This document shows positions 8,368 through 18,294 of a stretch of DNA of 64,000 bases, one piece after another. Numbering within the stretch: position 1 is the stretch's first letter; the number at the start of each line of letters is the position of its first letter. Position numbers and translations under genes: made by a program. The notes beneath the pieces were generated by a model that was not told where the DNA came from, made no database searches, and saw only the letters and a program-made list of their open reading frames with translations. The stretch comes from Mycobacterium lentiflavum (GTDB taxonomy: Bacteria > Actinomycetota > Actinomycetes > Mycobacteriales > Mycobacteriaceae), in assembly GCF_022374895.2 (NCBI RefSeq), contig NZ_CP092423.2:248001-312000 (forward strand), read 5' to 3'.

Positions 8368-9561
8368 ATGCGGACCCCGGTGGTGCTGGTTGCGGGTCAG
8401 GGCGACACCGACGCAGTGGCGGGGGCGTTCCTGCGCCGGCCCGGAACGGTGGTCGTCGAGCATCGGTTCGACGGCCACGTGGTGCGGCGCACGACGGCGA
8501 TGGTGCACCAGGGCGAGTTGACGACCGCCGAGCAGGCATTGGAGCTGGCGCACGGGTGCGTGTCCTGCACCGTACGCAACGACCTGCTGATACTGCTGCG
8601 CAAGCTGGCCCGCCACGCCGGAGTCGAGCGCATCGTCGTGCATCTGTCGCAGTGGCTGGAACCCGAACCCATCTGTGTCGCGATCAACCACGTTCGGGTG
8701 CGTGTCGGTCCCGGCTACCCCGACGGTCCGGCCGCCCTGGACGTGGCGATCGCCGGCGTGGTGGCGTGTATCGACACCCACACCTGGCTTTCCCGCGCAC
8801 TCGGCGACGCCGCGCTGCCCGACGGTCGCACGATGGCCCAGGTCGTCGTTGGCCAGGCGGAGTTCGCCGACCTCTTGGTGCTGACGCGTCCGGAGCCCGT
8901 GACGCTGGCCGTGCTGCGCAGGCTTGCTCCGCGGGCGCGGATCACGGTGGGGCTCGAGCGCGTCGACATGGCGCTGGCGAATCTGGACGACGACTCGCGA
9001 CGCGGCCGCAGCGATCATCCGCACGGTTGGCTGCTGGCCGGCCGGCCACCGCTGAGCGTCGAGGGGATGGTGCGCATCGTCGAATTCAACGCGCGTCGCC
9101 CGTTTCACCCCGAACGCTTGCACGCCGCCGTGGATCTGCTGTTGACCGGGGTGGTGCGCACCCGCGGGCGGCTCTGGCTGGCCAACCGGTTCGACCAGGT
9201 CATGTGGCTGGAGTCGGCCGGCGGTGGTTTGCGGGTCGCCGGTGCGGGAAAATGGCTGGCTGCGATGACCGCGCAAGAGGCGGCCGCGGTCGACGCCGAA
9301 CGGCGCCTGTTCGCCGAGTTGCAGTGGGAGTACCGGTTCGGTGACCGGCACACGGCGATGACGATACTGGTCTGCGGCGCAGAACCGCCCGACCTTCTCG
9401 ATGCTCTGCACGCAGCGCTGCTCACCGACGCGGAGATGGCCCGACCGCGCGAGTGGGGCGGCTACCCGGACCCGTTCGGCGACTGGCATGAGGACCCCTG
9501 CGACGAATCCTCCGGCACAGCCGAAGAAGTCGCATCCGACGCCGACCGTCGGGAGTCGTGA
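8368..9561 (+). CDS. mrf: Mrf-like ribosome-hibernation factor (CobW/COG0523 relative, Rv0106-like)
   Basis: The protein has 397 residues and closely resembles my recollection of Mtb Rv0106. Its M. smegmatis relative Mrf recruits the hibernation factor Mpy to zinc-depleted C-minus ribosomes. The COG0523 metal motif survives as HGCVSCTVRNDLL (Cys64, Cys67), and a CobW C-terminal domain is visible (VEFNARRPFHPERL, then RLWLANR...MWLESAGG). The P-loop GxxGxGKT expected at the N-terminus is degenerate (LVAGQGDTDAV), so GTP hydrolysis of the usual kind is doubtful. The gene is preceded by AAGGAG and a Zur box and is divergent from the C-minus ribosomal operon. Confidence 0.87.
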   Translation: MRTPVVLVAGQGDTDAVAGAFLRRPGTVVVEHRFDGHVVRRTTAMVHQGELTTAEQALELAHGCVSCTVRNDLLILLRKLARHAGVERIVVHLSQWLEPEPICVAINHVRVRVGPGYPDGPAALDVAIAGVVACIDTHTWLSRALGDAALPDGRTMAQVVVGQAEFADLLVLTRPEPVTLAVLRRLAPRARITVGLERVDMALANLDDDSRRGRSDHPHGWLLAGRPPLSVEGMVRIVEFNARRPFHPERLHAAVDLLLTGVVRTRGRLWLANRFDQVMWLESAGGGLRVAGAGKWLAAMTAQEAAAVDAERRLFAELQWEYRFGDRHTAMTILVCGAEPPDLLDALHAALLTDAEMARPREWGGYPDPFGDWHEDPCDESSGTAEEVASDADRRES

Positions 9562-9690
9562 ATAACACCTGTAACCGGGACCGGGGGTTCGCCCGGTAGG
9601 GGTGGTCTGGTAGCTGTAGGTTACGAGTCGCACGGCGTTGGGAAAGCAGCGCTGCACCCGGACTCGGCACGCCATCTCGGTGAATGCGGT

Positions 9691-10587
9691 GTGAAGGTGA
9701 AACTGATAGGCCAGGCCATTAAGACGGCGACGGACCGATTGGCCAACCCGGCGCGGGTAGGCGATCCCGACAAGCTGCGCACCGCGGTTTCAGGCAAGAC
9801 GGTGCTGGTCACCGGCGCCTCGTACGGAATCGGGGAGGCGACTGCCCGCAGGCTGGCCGCGGCCGGGGCGACGGTGCTGGTCGTCGCCCGCTCGGCGGAG
9901 CGGCTCGACGACCTTGCCGCGGCGATCAACGCCGGCGGCGGCCAGGCCTTCGCCTACCCGACGGATCTCAGCGACGAGGACGCCGTCCACGGGCTGACCA
10001 AGCAGATCACCGAGAACCACGGCCCGCTCGACATCGTCGTCAGCAATGCCGGCAAATCGCTGCGCCGTTCGCTGCATCACCAATACGACCGCCCCCACGA
10101 TTTTCAGCGCACCATCGACATCAACTACCTGGGGCCGATTTGGCTGCTGCTGGGACTGCTGCCGGCCATGCGGGAAAACGGTGGCGGCCTCGTCGTGAAC
10201 GTGTCGAGCGTCGGCGTGCGCGTGGTGCCGGGGCCGCAATGGGGCGCGTACCAGGCGTCCAAGGGCGCCTTCGATCGCTGGCTGCGCAGTGTGGCGCCGG
10301 AACTGCACGCCGACGGGGTGGACGTCACGTCGGTCTACTTCGCCCTGGTGCGAACCCGGATGATCGCCCCGACGCCGATCCTGGGCCGGCTTCCCGGTCT
10401 GTCGCCCGGCCAGGCCGCCGACGCCATAGCAAAGGCGATCATCGAGCGCCCGCGCACCAACGAGCCGCCCTGGGTGTTTCCGGCGGAGCTGGCCTCGGTG
10501 CTGCTGGCAGGTCCCGCCGACTGGGCGGCCCGGTTGTGGCATCGAAGGTTTTTCGCCGATTCGCGCGAGCGAAAGGACCAGGGATGA
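9691..10587 (+). CDS. short-chain dehydrogenase/reductase
   Basis: The protein has 298 residues from a GTG. A ~30-residue N-terminal extension precedes the SDR core VTGASYGIGEA. SNAG and the catalytic YQASK are present (near residues 117 and 187). The arginines after beta-2 (VARSAERL) suggest NADP(H). Its stop overlaps the ATG of the next acyl-CoA synthetase (ATGA), so the two are translationally coupled and probably act on the same acyl chain. No clear ribosome site precedes the GTG, so the exact start is uncertain. Confidence 0.85.
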   Translation: MKVKLIGQAIKTATDRLANPARVGDPDKLRTAVSGKTVLVTGASYGIGEATARRLAAAGATVLVVARSAERLDDLAAAINAGGGQAFAYPTDLSDEDAVHGLTKQITENHGPLDIVVSNAGKSLRRSLHHQYDRPHDFQRTIDINYLGPIWLLLGLLPAMRENGGGLVVNVSSVGVRVVPGPQWGAYQASKGAFDRWLRSVAPELHADGVDVTSVYFALVRTRMIAPTPILGRLPGLSPGQAADAIAKAIIERPRTNEPPWVFPAELASVLLAGPADWAARLWHRRFFADSRERKDQG

Positions 10588-12143
10588 CCGACGGAGTGGT
10601 CGCCACGACGGCCCGGGCCCTGGTGTCGTCGCGGCTGCTGAGTGTGCCCACCCCGGTCGCGGTGCTGCGGCTGGTCCGCGAGCTCTATCGCGGGGGCACC
10701 AACCTGTCGACGCTGTTGGCCGTCGCGGCGGCGCGCTGGCCGGACCGCACGGCGTTCATCGACGACGACGGGGCGTTGAGCTACCGAGAGCTGCAGTCCA
10801 AAACCGAGGCGCTCGCGCACGAACTCGTCCGCGACGGTGCCGGTCCGGGCGAGGCGGTGGGGATCATGTGCCGCAACGGCCGGGACTTCGCCACGTCCGT
10901 GTTCGCCGCGTCCCTGGTCGGAGCCGACGTGGTACTGGTGAACACGGAGTTTCGCAGCACGGCTCTCGCGGGTGCGCTGAGTTCGCACCAGGTCAGAAAC
11001 CTGTTCTGCGACAACGAGTTTACCGATTTAGTCGCCGACGCCGCACCGTCGGTGGGTGTGATCGATCCGGCGACCGTGCAGATCCAGCCGGGCGTGCGGC
11101 GTCCACGCGTCGTCGAGTCCGGGCGGCTGATCCTGCTGACCTCGGGTACCACCGGTGTGCCCAAGGGTGTGCCGCGGATGCCGCGGATGAGTTCGGGCGT
11201 GGGTGTCGGCATGACGATTCTCGAGCGCACCGGGCTGCGCGTCGGGTCGCGAATCGCGGTGGCGGTACCGATGTTTCATGGTCTTGGCCTGGGCATGCTG
11301 ATGCTCACGATCAGCCTGGGCGGCACGGTTCTGACGCGTCGGCGCTTTGCTGCCGAGGCGACGCTTGCCCAGGCATCGCTGCAGCGTGCCGATGCGCTCA
11401 GCGTGGTCCCCATCATGCTGGCGCGCATCTTGGACCTGCCGAAACGGGTTCGGATGCGAAACCCGTTGTCGTTACGGGTCGTGATATCCAGCGGTGATCG
11501 GCTCGACCCGAGCCTCGCGCGACGCTTCATGGACTCCTACGGCGAGATCCTCTACAACGGATACGGTTCCACCGAAGTCGGGATCGGCGCCCTGGCAACA
11601 CCTTTCGAGCTGCGTCATGCCCCGGACACGGTGGGACGACCGGTCGCGGGATGCCCGGTGCGCATCTTCGACAAGAACGGCCGAGCCGTCGGGCCGCGGG
11701 TGACCGGCCGCATCTTCGTGGGCGGCGAGCTGACGACCAAGGGCTACATCGGCGGTGCTGACAAGATCGTCATCGACGAGATGACCAGCACCGGGGACAT
11801 GGGCTATCTGGACAACTCGGGTCGGCTGTACATCGTCGGCCGCGAGGACGACATGATCGTGTCGGGCGGTGAGAACGTATATCCGCGTGCGCTGGAGAAC
11901 GCGCTCGCCGCGCATCCCGACGTCGCCGAGAACGCGGTCGTCGGGGTGCCCGACGAACAGTTCGGCCGCCGCCTGGCGGCGTTCGTCGTGGCCCGCGCCC
12001 CGCGTCAGATCGACGTGACGAGGTTGCGGGAGTACTTGAAGGACAAGGTTTCTCGCTTCGAACAGCCCCGTGACATCCACGTCGTCGACAGCATTCCGCG
12101 CAACCCCGCTGGCAAGGTCATCCGAAAGGAACTGGCGACCTAG
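10584..12143 (+). CDS. FadD-type acyl-CoA/acyl-AMP synthetase
   Basis: The protein has 519 residues. The start is the ATG overlapping the SDR stop. It is an ANL-superfamily enzyme: P-loop LLTSGTTGVPKGVP near residue 185, YGSTE near residue 325, STGDMGYLD near residue 405, and the catalytic Lys in NPAGKVIRKEL at the end. It activates a fatty or aromatic acid to acyl-AMP/acyl-CoA, with unknown specificity. It ends with a 4-bp overlap onto the convergent ctpI gene. Confidence 0.9.
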   Translation: MTDGVVATTARALVSSRLLSVPTPVAVLRLVRELYRGGTNLSTLLAVAAARWPDRTAFIDDDGALSYRELQSKTEALAHELVRDGAGPGEAVGIMCRNGRDFATSVFAASLVGADVVLVNTEFRSTALAGALSSHQVRNLFCDNEFTDLVADAAPSVGVIDPATVQIQPGVRRPRVVESGRLILLTSGTTGVPKGVPRMPRMSSGVGVGMTILERTGLRVGSRIAVAVPMFHGLGLGMLMLTISLGGTVLTRRRFAAEATLAQASLQRADALSVVPIMLARILDLPKRVRMRNPLSLRVVISSGDRLDPSLARRFMDSYGEILYNGYGSTEVGIGALATPFELRHAPDTVGRPVAGCPVRIFDKNGRAVGPRVTGRIFVGGELTTKGYIGGADKIVIDEMTSTGDMGYLDNSGRLYIVGREDDMIVSGGENVYPRALENALAAHPDVAENAVVGVPDEQFGRRLAAFVVARAPRQIDVTRLREYLKDKVSRFEQPRDIHVVDSIPRNPAGKVIRKELAT

Positions 12144-15100
12144 GCGTCCGGTTCGTCTTTGTGCTCGCCGTCGGGCTGGATCACACCGATGGCCTTGTTC
12201 AGCCAGTTGGGTGCCAGCCACGAGATCGCGGTGGCACCGGCGGTGGCTCCCATCACGCCCGACCAAGCGACCGGTCCCAGCGGCGTGCACCCGAAGAATT
12301 GGCTGACCACCGGCGTCTGCACGATGCCGACCAGCACCCCCGCGCTGCCCAGTGCGGTGGCCACGACGAGCGGGCTGTGCTGGCGCGTCAGCAGTGTCTG
12401 GGCTAGCTGCGTGGTCACCAGCGCGGTCAAACCCATTGTCGCCGTGCGACGTTCACTTCCCGGAGTCCAGCGACCGATCGTCCAGGCGGCTGTCGCACCC
12501 CCAGCCGTGACGACGCCACGGGTGACGATCTGGCGCATCAGTGGGGCGTCGAGCGACGGCGTGGGCCCGGTCAGCACCGCGAGTCGGTGTGCGGCGCGGG
12601 CTTTTTCGGCCTGTTCTTCGGTTTCGTACTCGGTCTCGTCGAGTTCGACGTACTGCGACGTCACGGCAACGGCGAGCGCGGGGAACATGTCGGTGAGCAG
12701 ATTCACCAGCAACAGCTGACGGGTCCCCACCGGTGCGCGGCCCTGGCCGAACGCCGTCCCGATGATGGTGAACAGCACCTCGCCGACGTTGCCGCCGACC
12801 AGGATCGTGACCGCGTCGCGAACACCGGCCCACATGCTGCGGCCCTCCACCAGCGCGTCGAGCAGCACGGACAGGTCGCGATCGGTCAGGACGATGTCGG
12901 CGGCGCTACGAGCGGCCGACGAACCGCGGCCACTCACGCCGATGCCCACGTCGGCCATCCGGATGGCGGCGGCATCGTTGGCACCGTCGCCGACCATCGC
13001 CGTCACCCGCCCGCAGCGCTGCAGCGCGGCGACGATCTGCACCTTCTGCTCGGGGCTGACGCGAGCGAACACCTGGACGTTGGAAACCACCTTCGCGGCG
13101 GCGTCCTCGTCGAGACCGGCCAGCTCGGCGCCGGTGACGACCCGCGCATCCGCCGGCAGTCCCAGCTGACGGGCGATCGCCCGCGCGGTGATCGGGTGGT
13201 CTCCGGTGATCAGCACGACCTGGCGGCCGGCCGCCTCCAGCGCCTCGATCAACGGGCGCGACGATGCGCGGGCGGTGTCGGCCAGACCGACGTAGCCCAA
13301 CAATTCGAGGTCCTGCGCGGTGGTATCGACGGCGTCGACGTCGGTGTCGTCGTCGTGAGTGGTCCCGTTCGGCCAGGGCCGTCGCGCTACCGCCAACACC
13401 CGCAAACCCCGCTCGGCGAGGCTGCGCACCACCGACTCCGCATGCGCACGGTCGGCTTCCGGGTCGGCGAAGCGGCAGCGGGGCAGCACCACTTCGGGTG
13501 CGCCCTTGAGCATCAGTACCGGCTTGTCGGCGTCCGCGCTCAGGGTGCCGATCGCGGCGGCGTAGCCCCGACTGGACTCGAATGGCACCTCGGCAAGAAG
13601 CTGCCATCCCGAATTGTTCTTGGTGAGAAGGAAATTCGCCGCGTTGACAATCGCCTCGTCGGTGGCGTGTGCGTGGCCCTGACCGTCTTGGGGCTGGGGG
13701 GACGCCCAGGCCGCCGCCCGCAGGACCGCGGCCGAGCGTGGATCCTCGGCCTCGGGGAAGGGATCGCCCGGACGAGCATCGTGCGGCATCGCGCACAGGA
13801 CACGCAGCCGATTCTCGGTGAGCGTGCCGGTCTTGTCGAAACACACGGTGTCGACCCGGCCCAGCGCCTCGATCGTGCGCGGCGAGCGGACCAGCACTCC
13901 ATGCGACGTCAGCCGCTGGGCGGCCGCGAGCTGGGACAACGTGGCCACCAGCGGCAGACCCTCCGGTACGGCGGCCACCGCGATCGCGACGCCGTCGGCG
14001 ACGGCCTGGCGCAGCGACGCGCGGCGCAACAACGCCAGCGCGGTCACCGCGGCACCGCCGGTCAGCGTCAACGGCAGCACCTTGCTGGTGAGCTCGCGCA
14101 GCCGGGCCTGGACCCCGGCTGCGGTTTCGACGTCGGCGACCGCCGAAATCGCCCGGTGCGCAGCAGTATTGACGCCGGTGGCCACGACGATCGCGCGAGC
14201 GCGGCCCGCGACTATCGTGCTGCCCTCGAACAGCATGCTGGCTCGCTCGGGGTCGTTGACGGCGACCGGTTCCACCTGCTTGTCCACCGGCAGCGACTCC
14301 CCGGTGAGCAGCGACTCGTCGACCTCGAGGTCCTCGGCCACCAGCAGGCGCGCGTCGGCCGGCACCACCTCCGGGGCCGCCAGGTCGATGACGTCGCCGG
14401 GCCGCAGCGACTTGGCAGACACCGTGACCGTGCGGGTCGCGTTCTGGGCCGCCTCCAGGCGGCGCCGGGTGGTGGCCACGGCGGGGACCGCGACGCGGCG
14501 CACCAGCTGGTCCTGCTCGGCGAACAGCTCGGCGGCCGCCGCCTCGGCCCGCAACCGTTGTGCCCCACCGGTTATCGCGTTGGCCGTCATGACGCCGCCG
14601 ACCAGCAGGGCGTCGATGTTGCTGCCGACGATGGCCGATGCGGCGGCTCCCACCGCCAGAATCGGGGTCAGCGGATCGGAGAGCTCGACCCGGGTCGCCG
14701 CGGCCAACCGCGCCAGGTTGTGCAGTGGCGCGCGCAGGCCCGCGAAGGGTGGGCTGTACGACAGGTCGTCGAGGCGGCGACGCCAGGATGGGGTCAGCGT
14801 TTCGACGGCCAACGGTCGCGAGCCGCCGGCCAGCCGCGAGTACACGATCTCGGGGTCCAGCGCGTGCCAGGCGGTGAGCGGTTGCGGGGTGGGGTCGGGC
14901 AGGCGCAAAACCCGGCTCGCCGAGAAGGTTCCGGCCACCAGCGCGGTGACCGCGGCGGCATTGACCGGGTTGAGCCAGCGGCGGAAGCTCGCCGGGTTTT
15001 TGGGCCGTTCCTGTTCGCTGCCGGTGACCAGCAGCAGCCCGGCCAGCGTGGTACCGCCCTGGGCCAGGTGAATCGCCGACTCGCTGGCCCCGCGGGCCAC

Positions 15101-16996
15101 CGGAATCGCGGACAGGATCCGCACCGCGTCGGCGAGGTCGGTGCCGGTGATGATGTCCGCGGTCCACGGTGTGGCGGCGCGTGGATCATCAAGTGCCACA
15201 CCAACATCGGCGATCGCCAACGCGGCGAGCGTGTCGGTCGACGCGAAGTCGCGGTGTACCGCGGTGATCAGCAGCACCGGGCCGCGATCGGCTCGCAGGT
15301 CACGTACCACGGTCAGCAGCGGGGTGCCGGGCGGGTGCGTCGCGGCGACGCTGGCGGTCAGATCCTCGGTGCCGGCCACGTGCCGCAAGACCACTCGGGC
15401 TCCGGTTCGATTCGCGGTCTGTAGCAACGGGATCGCGTACGGGTCGACTTCCCAACCGACCTCGACCCTGCCGACGCATTCGCCGTCGACCATCAAGTCG
15501 GCGCTTTCCAGGCCCTGCGCCGGGGTGGCCGACGGGCCTTGCACCGGAACCCATCTCAGATGCGCACCCGTGGCAGGCAACTCGTCGGGATCGGGTTCGG
15601 GCGCCTCTTCACCGTGAAGCAGCGCGTCGGCGACCTCGTAGACGCGGTCGTCGTCCCAGCCGGGCGCCTCTCCGATCGATTTCAAAACTGCACGGTGGTC
15701 TCCGCGCAGCGCCGCACCGTCGATGACGACCACCTTCACCCGGTCCAAGCGGCGCAGTGCGCCCGGGTCGAGGACCAGTTGTCCGCCGTTGGCGAGCCCG
15801 CGACCCAGCGTCGAGGCGAACGCCTGGCGGCCCATGTGCGCGGCCCGGGGCACCCCGGCCTCGATCGCGGCGGCCGCGTCTTCGGTGCCGCCGCCGGCCA
15901 CCAACGCACTGGCCGCGGCGATCAATGAGCCGTTGGCCGCCGACTCGACATAGGCCTCCACCGGCCCGGCCATCGAGCCCTTCTCGGTGTCCATCGCGGC
16001 ATCGATGGCCCCGCCGACCACGACGTGCGACGCTTCGCCCGCCGCGGCGGCGGCCCAGCTGTGCCGCGGCAGGTGCGACTTGGCTCCGGCCGAGGAGATG
16101 ACGGGAACCACCGGAGCCTGCGGCCGCTCGGGCGAGGCCAGCTGCGGCTCCCGCTCGCGCCACACGCGACGATGTGCCGCCGCCTCGGTGATCTGCATGG
16201 TCCGCTGCGTCATATCGAGCAGCGGGGTGCCGAACGATTGGGTGAGCCCGTGCGCCGCTGCGGTGGTGGCGGCGAGCACGATGTCGGTGCCCACCCGCCC
16301 GAGCCGCGACTCCAGCACCGACACCAGGCGCGGTTGATGGTTGATCAGGGCGGCGGCCGCCCGGGTGGTTTGCGGCGCCGCGGGCAGCCGGGTCACCCAG
16401 CCGGTCACGGCGGCGGTCATCGCGACCATGTCCATGGCCGCCGAGGTGAGCGGCACCAGAATCGCCAGCGGGTTACCCGGGTCGGCGAACGGCGCGGAAA
16501 TCGGTACGTCCGACTTCGTGGAAGCCAGGTCCGCGGCAATGGCCGCCACCGTCGACCGCACCTCGTCGAGGACGTCGTCGTAGTCTTCCGCGTCCTCGGA
16601 GAGTTCGAACACCAACCGGCCCAGCGAGCCCTCGACATGGGCTTCGGCGACGCCCGGAATCCGGCGAACGGGCTCCTCGACGACCGCCGAGTACTCGTAC
16701 CACCGCGAGAACGGCAGCAACGGATCGAGGTCCAGGTGCACCCTCCGACCGCTCTGCCAGCGCACCGGAGGAGTGATGGGGGCAGGAGATCCGTTCGACG
16801 AGGGGCTGATCCCGAGAGCCCGGCTGGTGGAGCCGGCCATCGACTGCACCACGGGTCCGGCAAGTTCGACTACCGGGCTTGCCAAGAGCTGCACCGCGCC
16901 GGCAGCGCCGGCGGCAGTGGACACGCCGGCTTTCACCAGCTGGGCTGCTCCGTCGGTGAGACCAGCGACAACGCTGGTTACACCCGGAATCTTCAT
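12140..16996 (-). CDS. ctpI: giant cation-translocating P-type ATPase CtpI
   Basis: The protein has 1618 residues from the ATG at 16996, which has AAGGATG just upstream; an in-frame start at 17071 adds unconserved sequence. It matches Rv0107c in size and place. The C-terminal half is a P-type ATPase: TGES near residue 894, the TM4 motif PEGLP near 1010 (as in P2-type Ca/Mg pumps), the phosphorylation site DKTGTLTEN near 1050, and GDGANDAAAIR near 1335. The first ~700 residues are an extra mycobacterial region with membrane segments and a degenerate second haloacid-dehalogenase-like stretch (VVIDGAALRGDHRAV). The transported ion is not established. Confidence 0.93.
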   Translation of the reverse strand: MKIPGVTSVVAGLTDGAAQLVKAGVSTAAGAAGAVQLLASPVVELAGPVVQSMAGSTSRALGISPSSNGSPAPITPPVRWQSGRRVHLDLDPLLPFSRWYEYSAVVEEPVRRIPGVAEAHVEGSLGRLVFELSEDAEDYDDVLDEVRSTVAAIAADLASTKSDVPISAPFADPGNPLAILVPLTSAAMDMVAMTAAVTGWVTRLPAAPQTTRAAAALINHQPRLVSVLESRLGRVGTDIVLAATTAAAHGLTQSFGTPLLDMTQRTMQITEAAAHRRVWREREPQLASPERPQAPVVPVISSAGAKSHLPRHSWAAAAAGEASHVVVGGAIDAAMDTEKGSMAGPVEAYVESAANGSLIAAASALVAGGGTEDAAAAIEAGVPRAAHMGRQAFASTLGRGLANGGQLVLDPGALRRLDRVKVVVIDGAALRGDHRAVLKSIGEAPGWDDDRVYEVADALLHGEEAPEPDPDELPATGAHLRWVPVQGPSATPAQGLESADLMVDGECVGRVEVGWEVDPYAIPLLQTANRTGARVVLRHVAGTEDLTASVAATHPPGTPLLTVVRDLRADRGPVLLITAVHRDFASTDTLAALAIADVGVALDDPRAATPWTADIITGTDLADAVRILSAIPVARGASESAIHLAQGGTTLAGLLLVTGSEQERPKNPASFRRWLNPVNAAAVTALVAGTFSASRVLRLPDPTPQPLTAWHALDPEIVYSRLAGGSRPLAVETLTPSWRRRLDDLSYSPPFAGLRAPLHNLARLAAATRVELSDPLTPILAVGAAASAIVGSNIDALLVGGVMTANAITGGAQRLRAEAAAAELFAEQDQLVRRVAVPAVATTRRRLEAAQNATRTVTVSAKSLRPGDVIDLAAPEVVPADARLLVAEDLEVDESLLTGESLPVDKQVEPVAVNDPERASMLFEGSTIVAGRARAIVVATGVNTAAHRAISAVADVETAAGVQARLRELTSKVLPLTLTGGAAVTALALLRRASLRQAVADGVAIAVAAVPEGLPLVATLSQLAAAQRLTSHGVLVRSPRTIEALGRVDTVCFDKTGTLTENRLRVLCAMPHDARPGDPFPEAEDPRSAAVLRAAAWASPQPQDGQGHAHATDEAIVNAANFLLTKNNSGWQLLAEVPFESSRGYAAAIGTLSADADKPVLMLKGAPEVVLPRCRFADPEADRAHAESVVRSLAERGLRVLAVARRPWPNGTTHDDDTDVDAVDTTAQDLELLGYVGLADTARASSRPLIEALEAAGRQVVLITGDHPITARAIARQLGLPADARVVTGAELAGLDEDAAAKVVSNVQVFARVSPEQKVQIVAALQRCGRVTAMVGDGANDAAAIRMADVGIGVSGRGSSAARSAADIVLTDRDLSVLLDALVEGRSMWAGVRDAVTILVGGNVGEVLFTIIGTAFGQGRAPVGTRQLLLVNLLTDMFPALAVAVTSQYVELDETEYETEEQAEKARAAHRLAVLTGPTPSLDAPLMRQIVTRGVVTAGGATAAWTIGRWTPGSERRTATMGLTALVTTQLAQTLLTRQHSPLVVATALGSAGVLVGIVQTPVVSQFFGCTPLGPVAWSGVMGATAGATAISWLAPNWLNKAIGVIQPDGEHKDEPDA

Positions 16997-17156
16997 TCGG
17001 TCATCCTTAAAATGCGTCCGTCGCGCTAATAATCCTGAGGTGCTGGGGGCCTGTCCACATCTGCGCGCCAAGGCAGGCCGTGCGATGACACCACCGGCTC
17101 TGGTGGGTGGGGATTCGCTGGGTTAACAGCGGGTGTAATCGCGTCCCGTGAGAAGT

Positions 17157-18113
17157 TTACCGGCTGGATGCCAAATCAAACGTCGCGAACAACGCCGGGT
17201 CGAGGAAAACGGTAATCGCGGCGATTCCACCGGATCCCGGGGTGATGACGTGTATCGAATGGGCCCGCATAACGCCGTCGTCGGCGCGGCGGTACTCGGC
17301 CACGGCGGGTTGGGCATTTGCGGCGGTCCGGACCATCACAATGTCGCCGGCCGTCGTAAATGCGCGTGCGGCAAGGAATTCCATCACGGTGTCGCGGCCG
17401 GTGAACCACACCGGCATCGGCGGCATTTCGAGTTTGACATCGGCTTGCAGCAGCTCGGTCAGCGCGGCCATGTCGGCGTTTTCGAATGCCGCACAGTAAC
17501 GGTCGAGCAATTCGCGGTGTTTCGCATCCTCGGGCTCGGCCGCGTCGTCTTCGGTGGGGGAGACCTCGGCGAGGCGGGCCCGCGCCCGCTGCAGCGCGCT
17601 GTTGACCGAGGCCGGGGTGGTTTCCAGGAGTTCGGCAACTTCGGCGGCGCTGAACTGCACCACGTCACGCAGTATCAGGACGGCCCGCTGCCGCGCGGGG
17701 AGTTCCTGCAGCGCCGTCATCACGGCCAGCCGCACACTGTGCCGTGCCGTCACGGTGTCTTCCGGTGTCGCGAACGCACGGGTGTCCGGGATCGGCTCCA
17801 GCCACTGATGGGCGCCGGCGCCGGCGCCGAGATCGGTGTCCGGGTCGACCGAGCTGTCACCCAGGCCGGCCGGCAGTACCCGCCGGGCGCGGTTCTCCAG
17901 CGCGCGCAGGCATGCGGTGGTGGCGATCCGGTACAGCCAGGTGCGCAGCGCGGCGCGCTCCTCGAACGCTTGATAACCGCGCCAGCCGCGCAGGTAGGTC
18001 TCCTGGACGAGGTCTTCTGCGTCGTGCACCGAGCCAAGCATCCGGTAACAGTGCGCGATCAACTCGCTGCGATACGGGGCCGCCTGCTCGATGAAATCTT
18101 GCTGAGCCGGCAC
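17157..18113 (-). CDS. ECF sigma factor with C-terminal SnoaL domain (SigG/SigJ-like)
   Basis: The protein has 318 residues from a GTG at 18113, chosen because AAGGAG lies 7 bases upstream; an in-frame start at 18146 lacks this. Region 2 is ELIAHCYRMLGSVHDAEDLVQETYLRGWRGY without a break, and region 4 is PARQRAVLILRDVVQFSAAEVAELLETT with its helix-turn-helix. A ~120-residue SnoaL/NTF2-like tail follows (RYCAAFENADMAALTELLQADVKLEMPPMPVWFTG). Sigma factors of this group lack a classical anti-sigma and are thought to be controlled through the tail. It is divergent from the SDR-DUF899 pair, its likely target (inference). Confidence 0.9.
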   Translation of the reverse strand: MPAQQDFIEQAAPYRSELIAHCYRMLGSVHDAEDLVQETYLRGWRGYQAFEERAALRTWLYRIATTACLRALENRARRVLPAGLGDSSVDPDTDLGAGAGAHQWLEPIPDTRAFATPEDTVTARHSVRLAVMTALQELPARQRAVLILRDVVQFSAAEVAELLETTPASVNSALQRARARLAEVSPTEDDAAEPEDAKHRELLDRYCAAFENADMAALTELLQADVKLEMPPMPVWFTGRDTVMEFLAARAFTTAGDIVMVRTAANAQPAVAEYRRADDGVMRAHSIHVITPGSGGIAAITVFLDPALFATFDLASSR

Positions 18114-18294
18114 GGTCGCTCTCCTTATGTCTAGCCGGGTGGGCAAACGCTACTCCTTCTACAGAGACATCGAGGCGGCGAAATTCATCGGTGTTGCGGC
18201 GATCAATTCGGTCGATGCGCCGTATCTGAACTAGTGGATGTCTAGCCAGGCCGGCGTTGCACCGGCAGAGTTCGTTATGGAAGCGAGTACGCAC

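Noticed and set aside
12587..15424. Very long (945-codon) open frame antisense to ctpI
   Set aside because: High GC makes long stop-free shadows; the product is a low-complexity Arg/Gly/His-rich string, while the opposite strand carries all P-type ATPase motifs.
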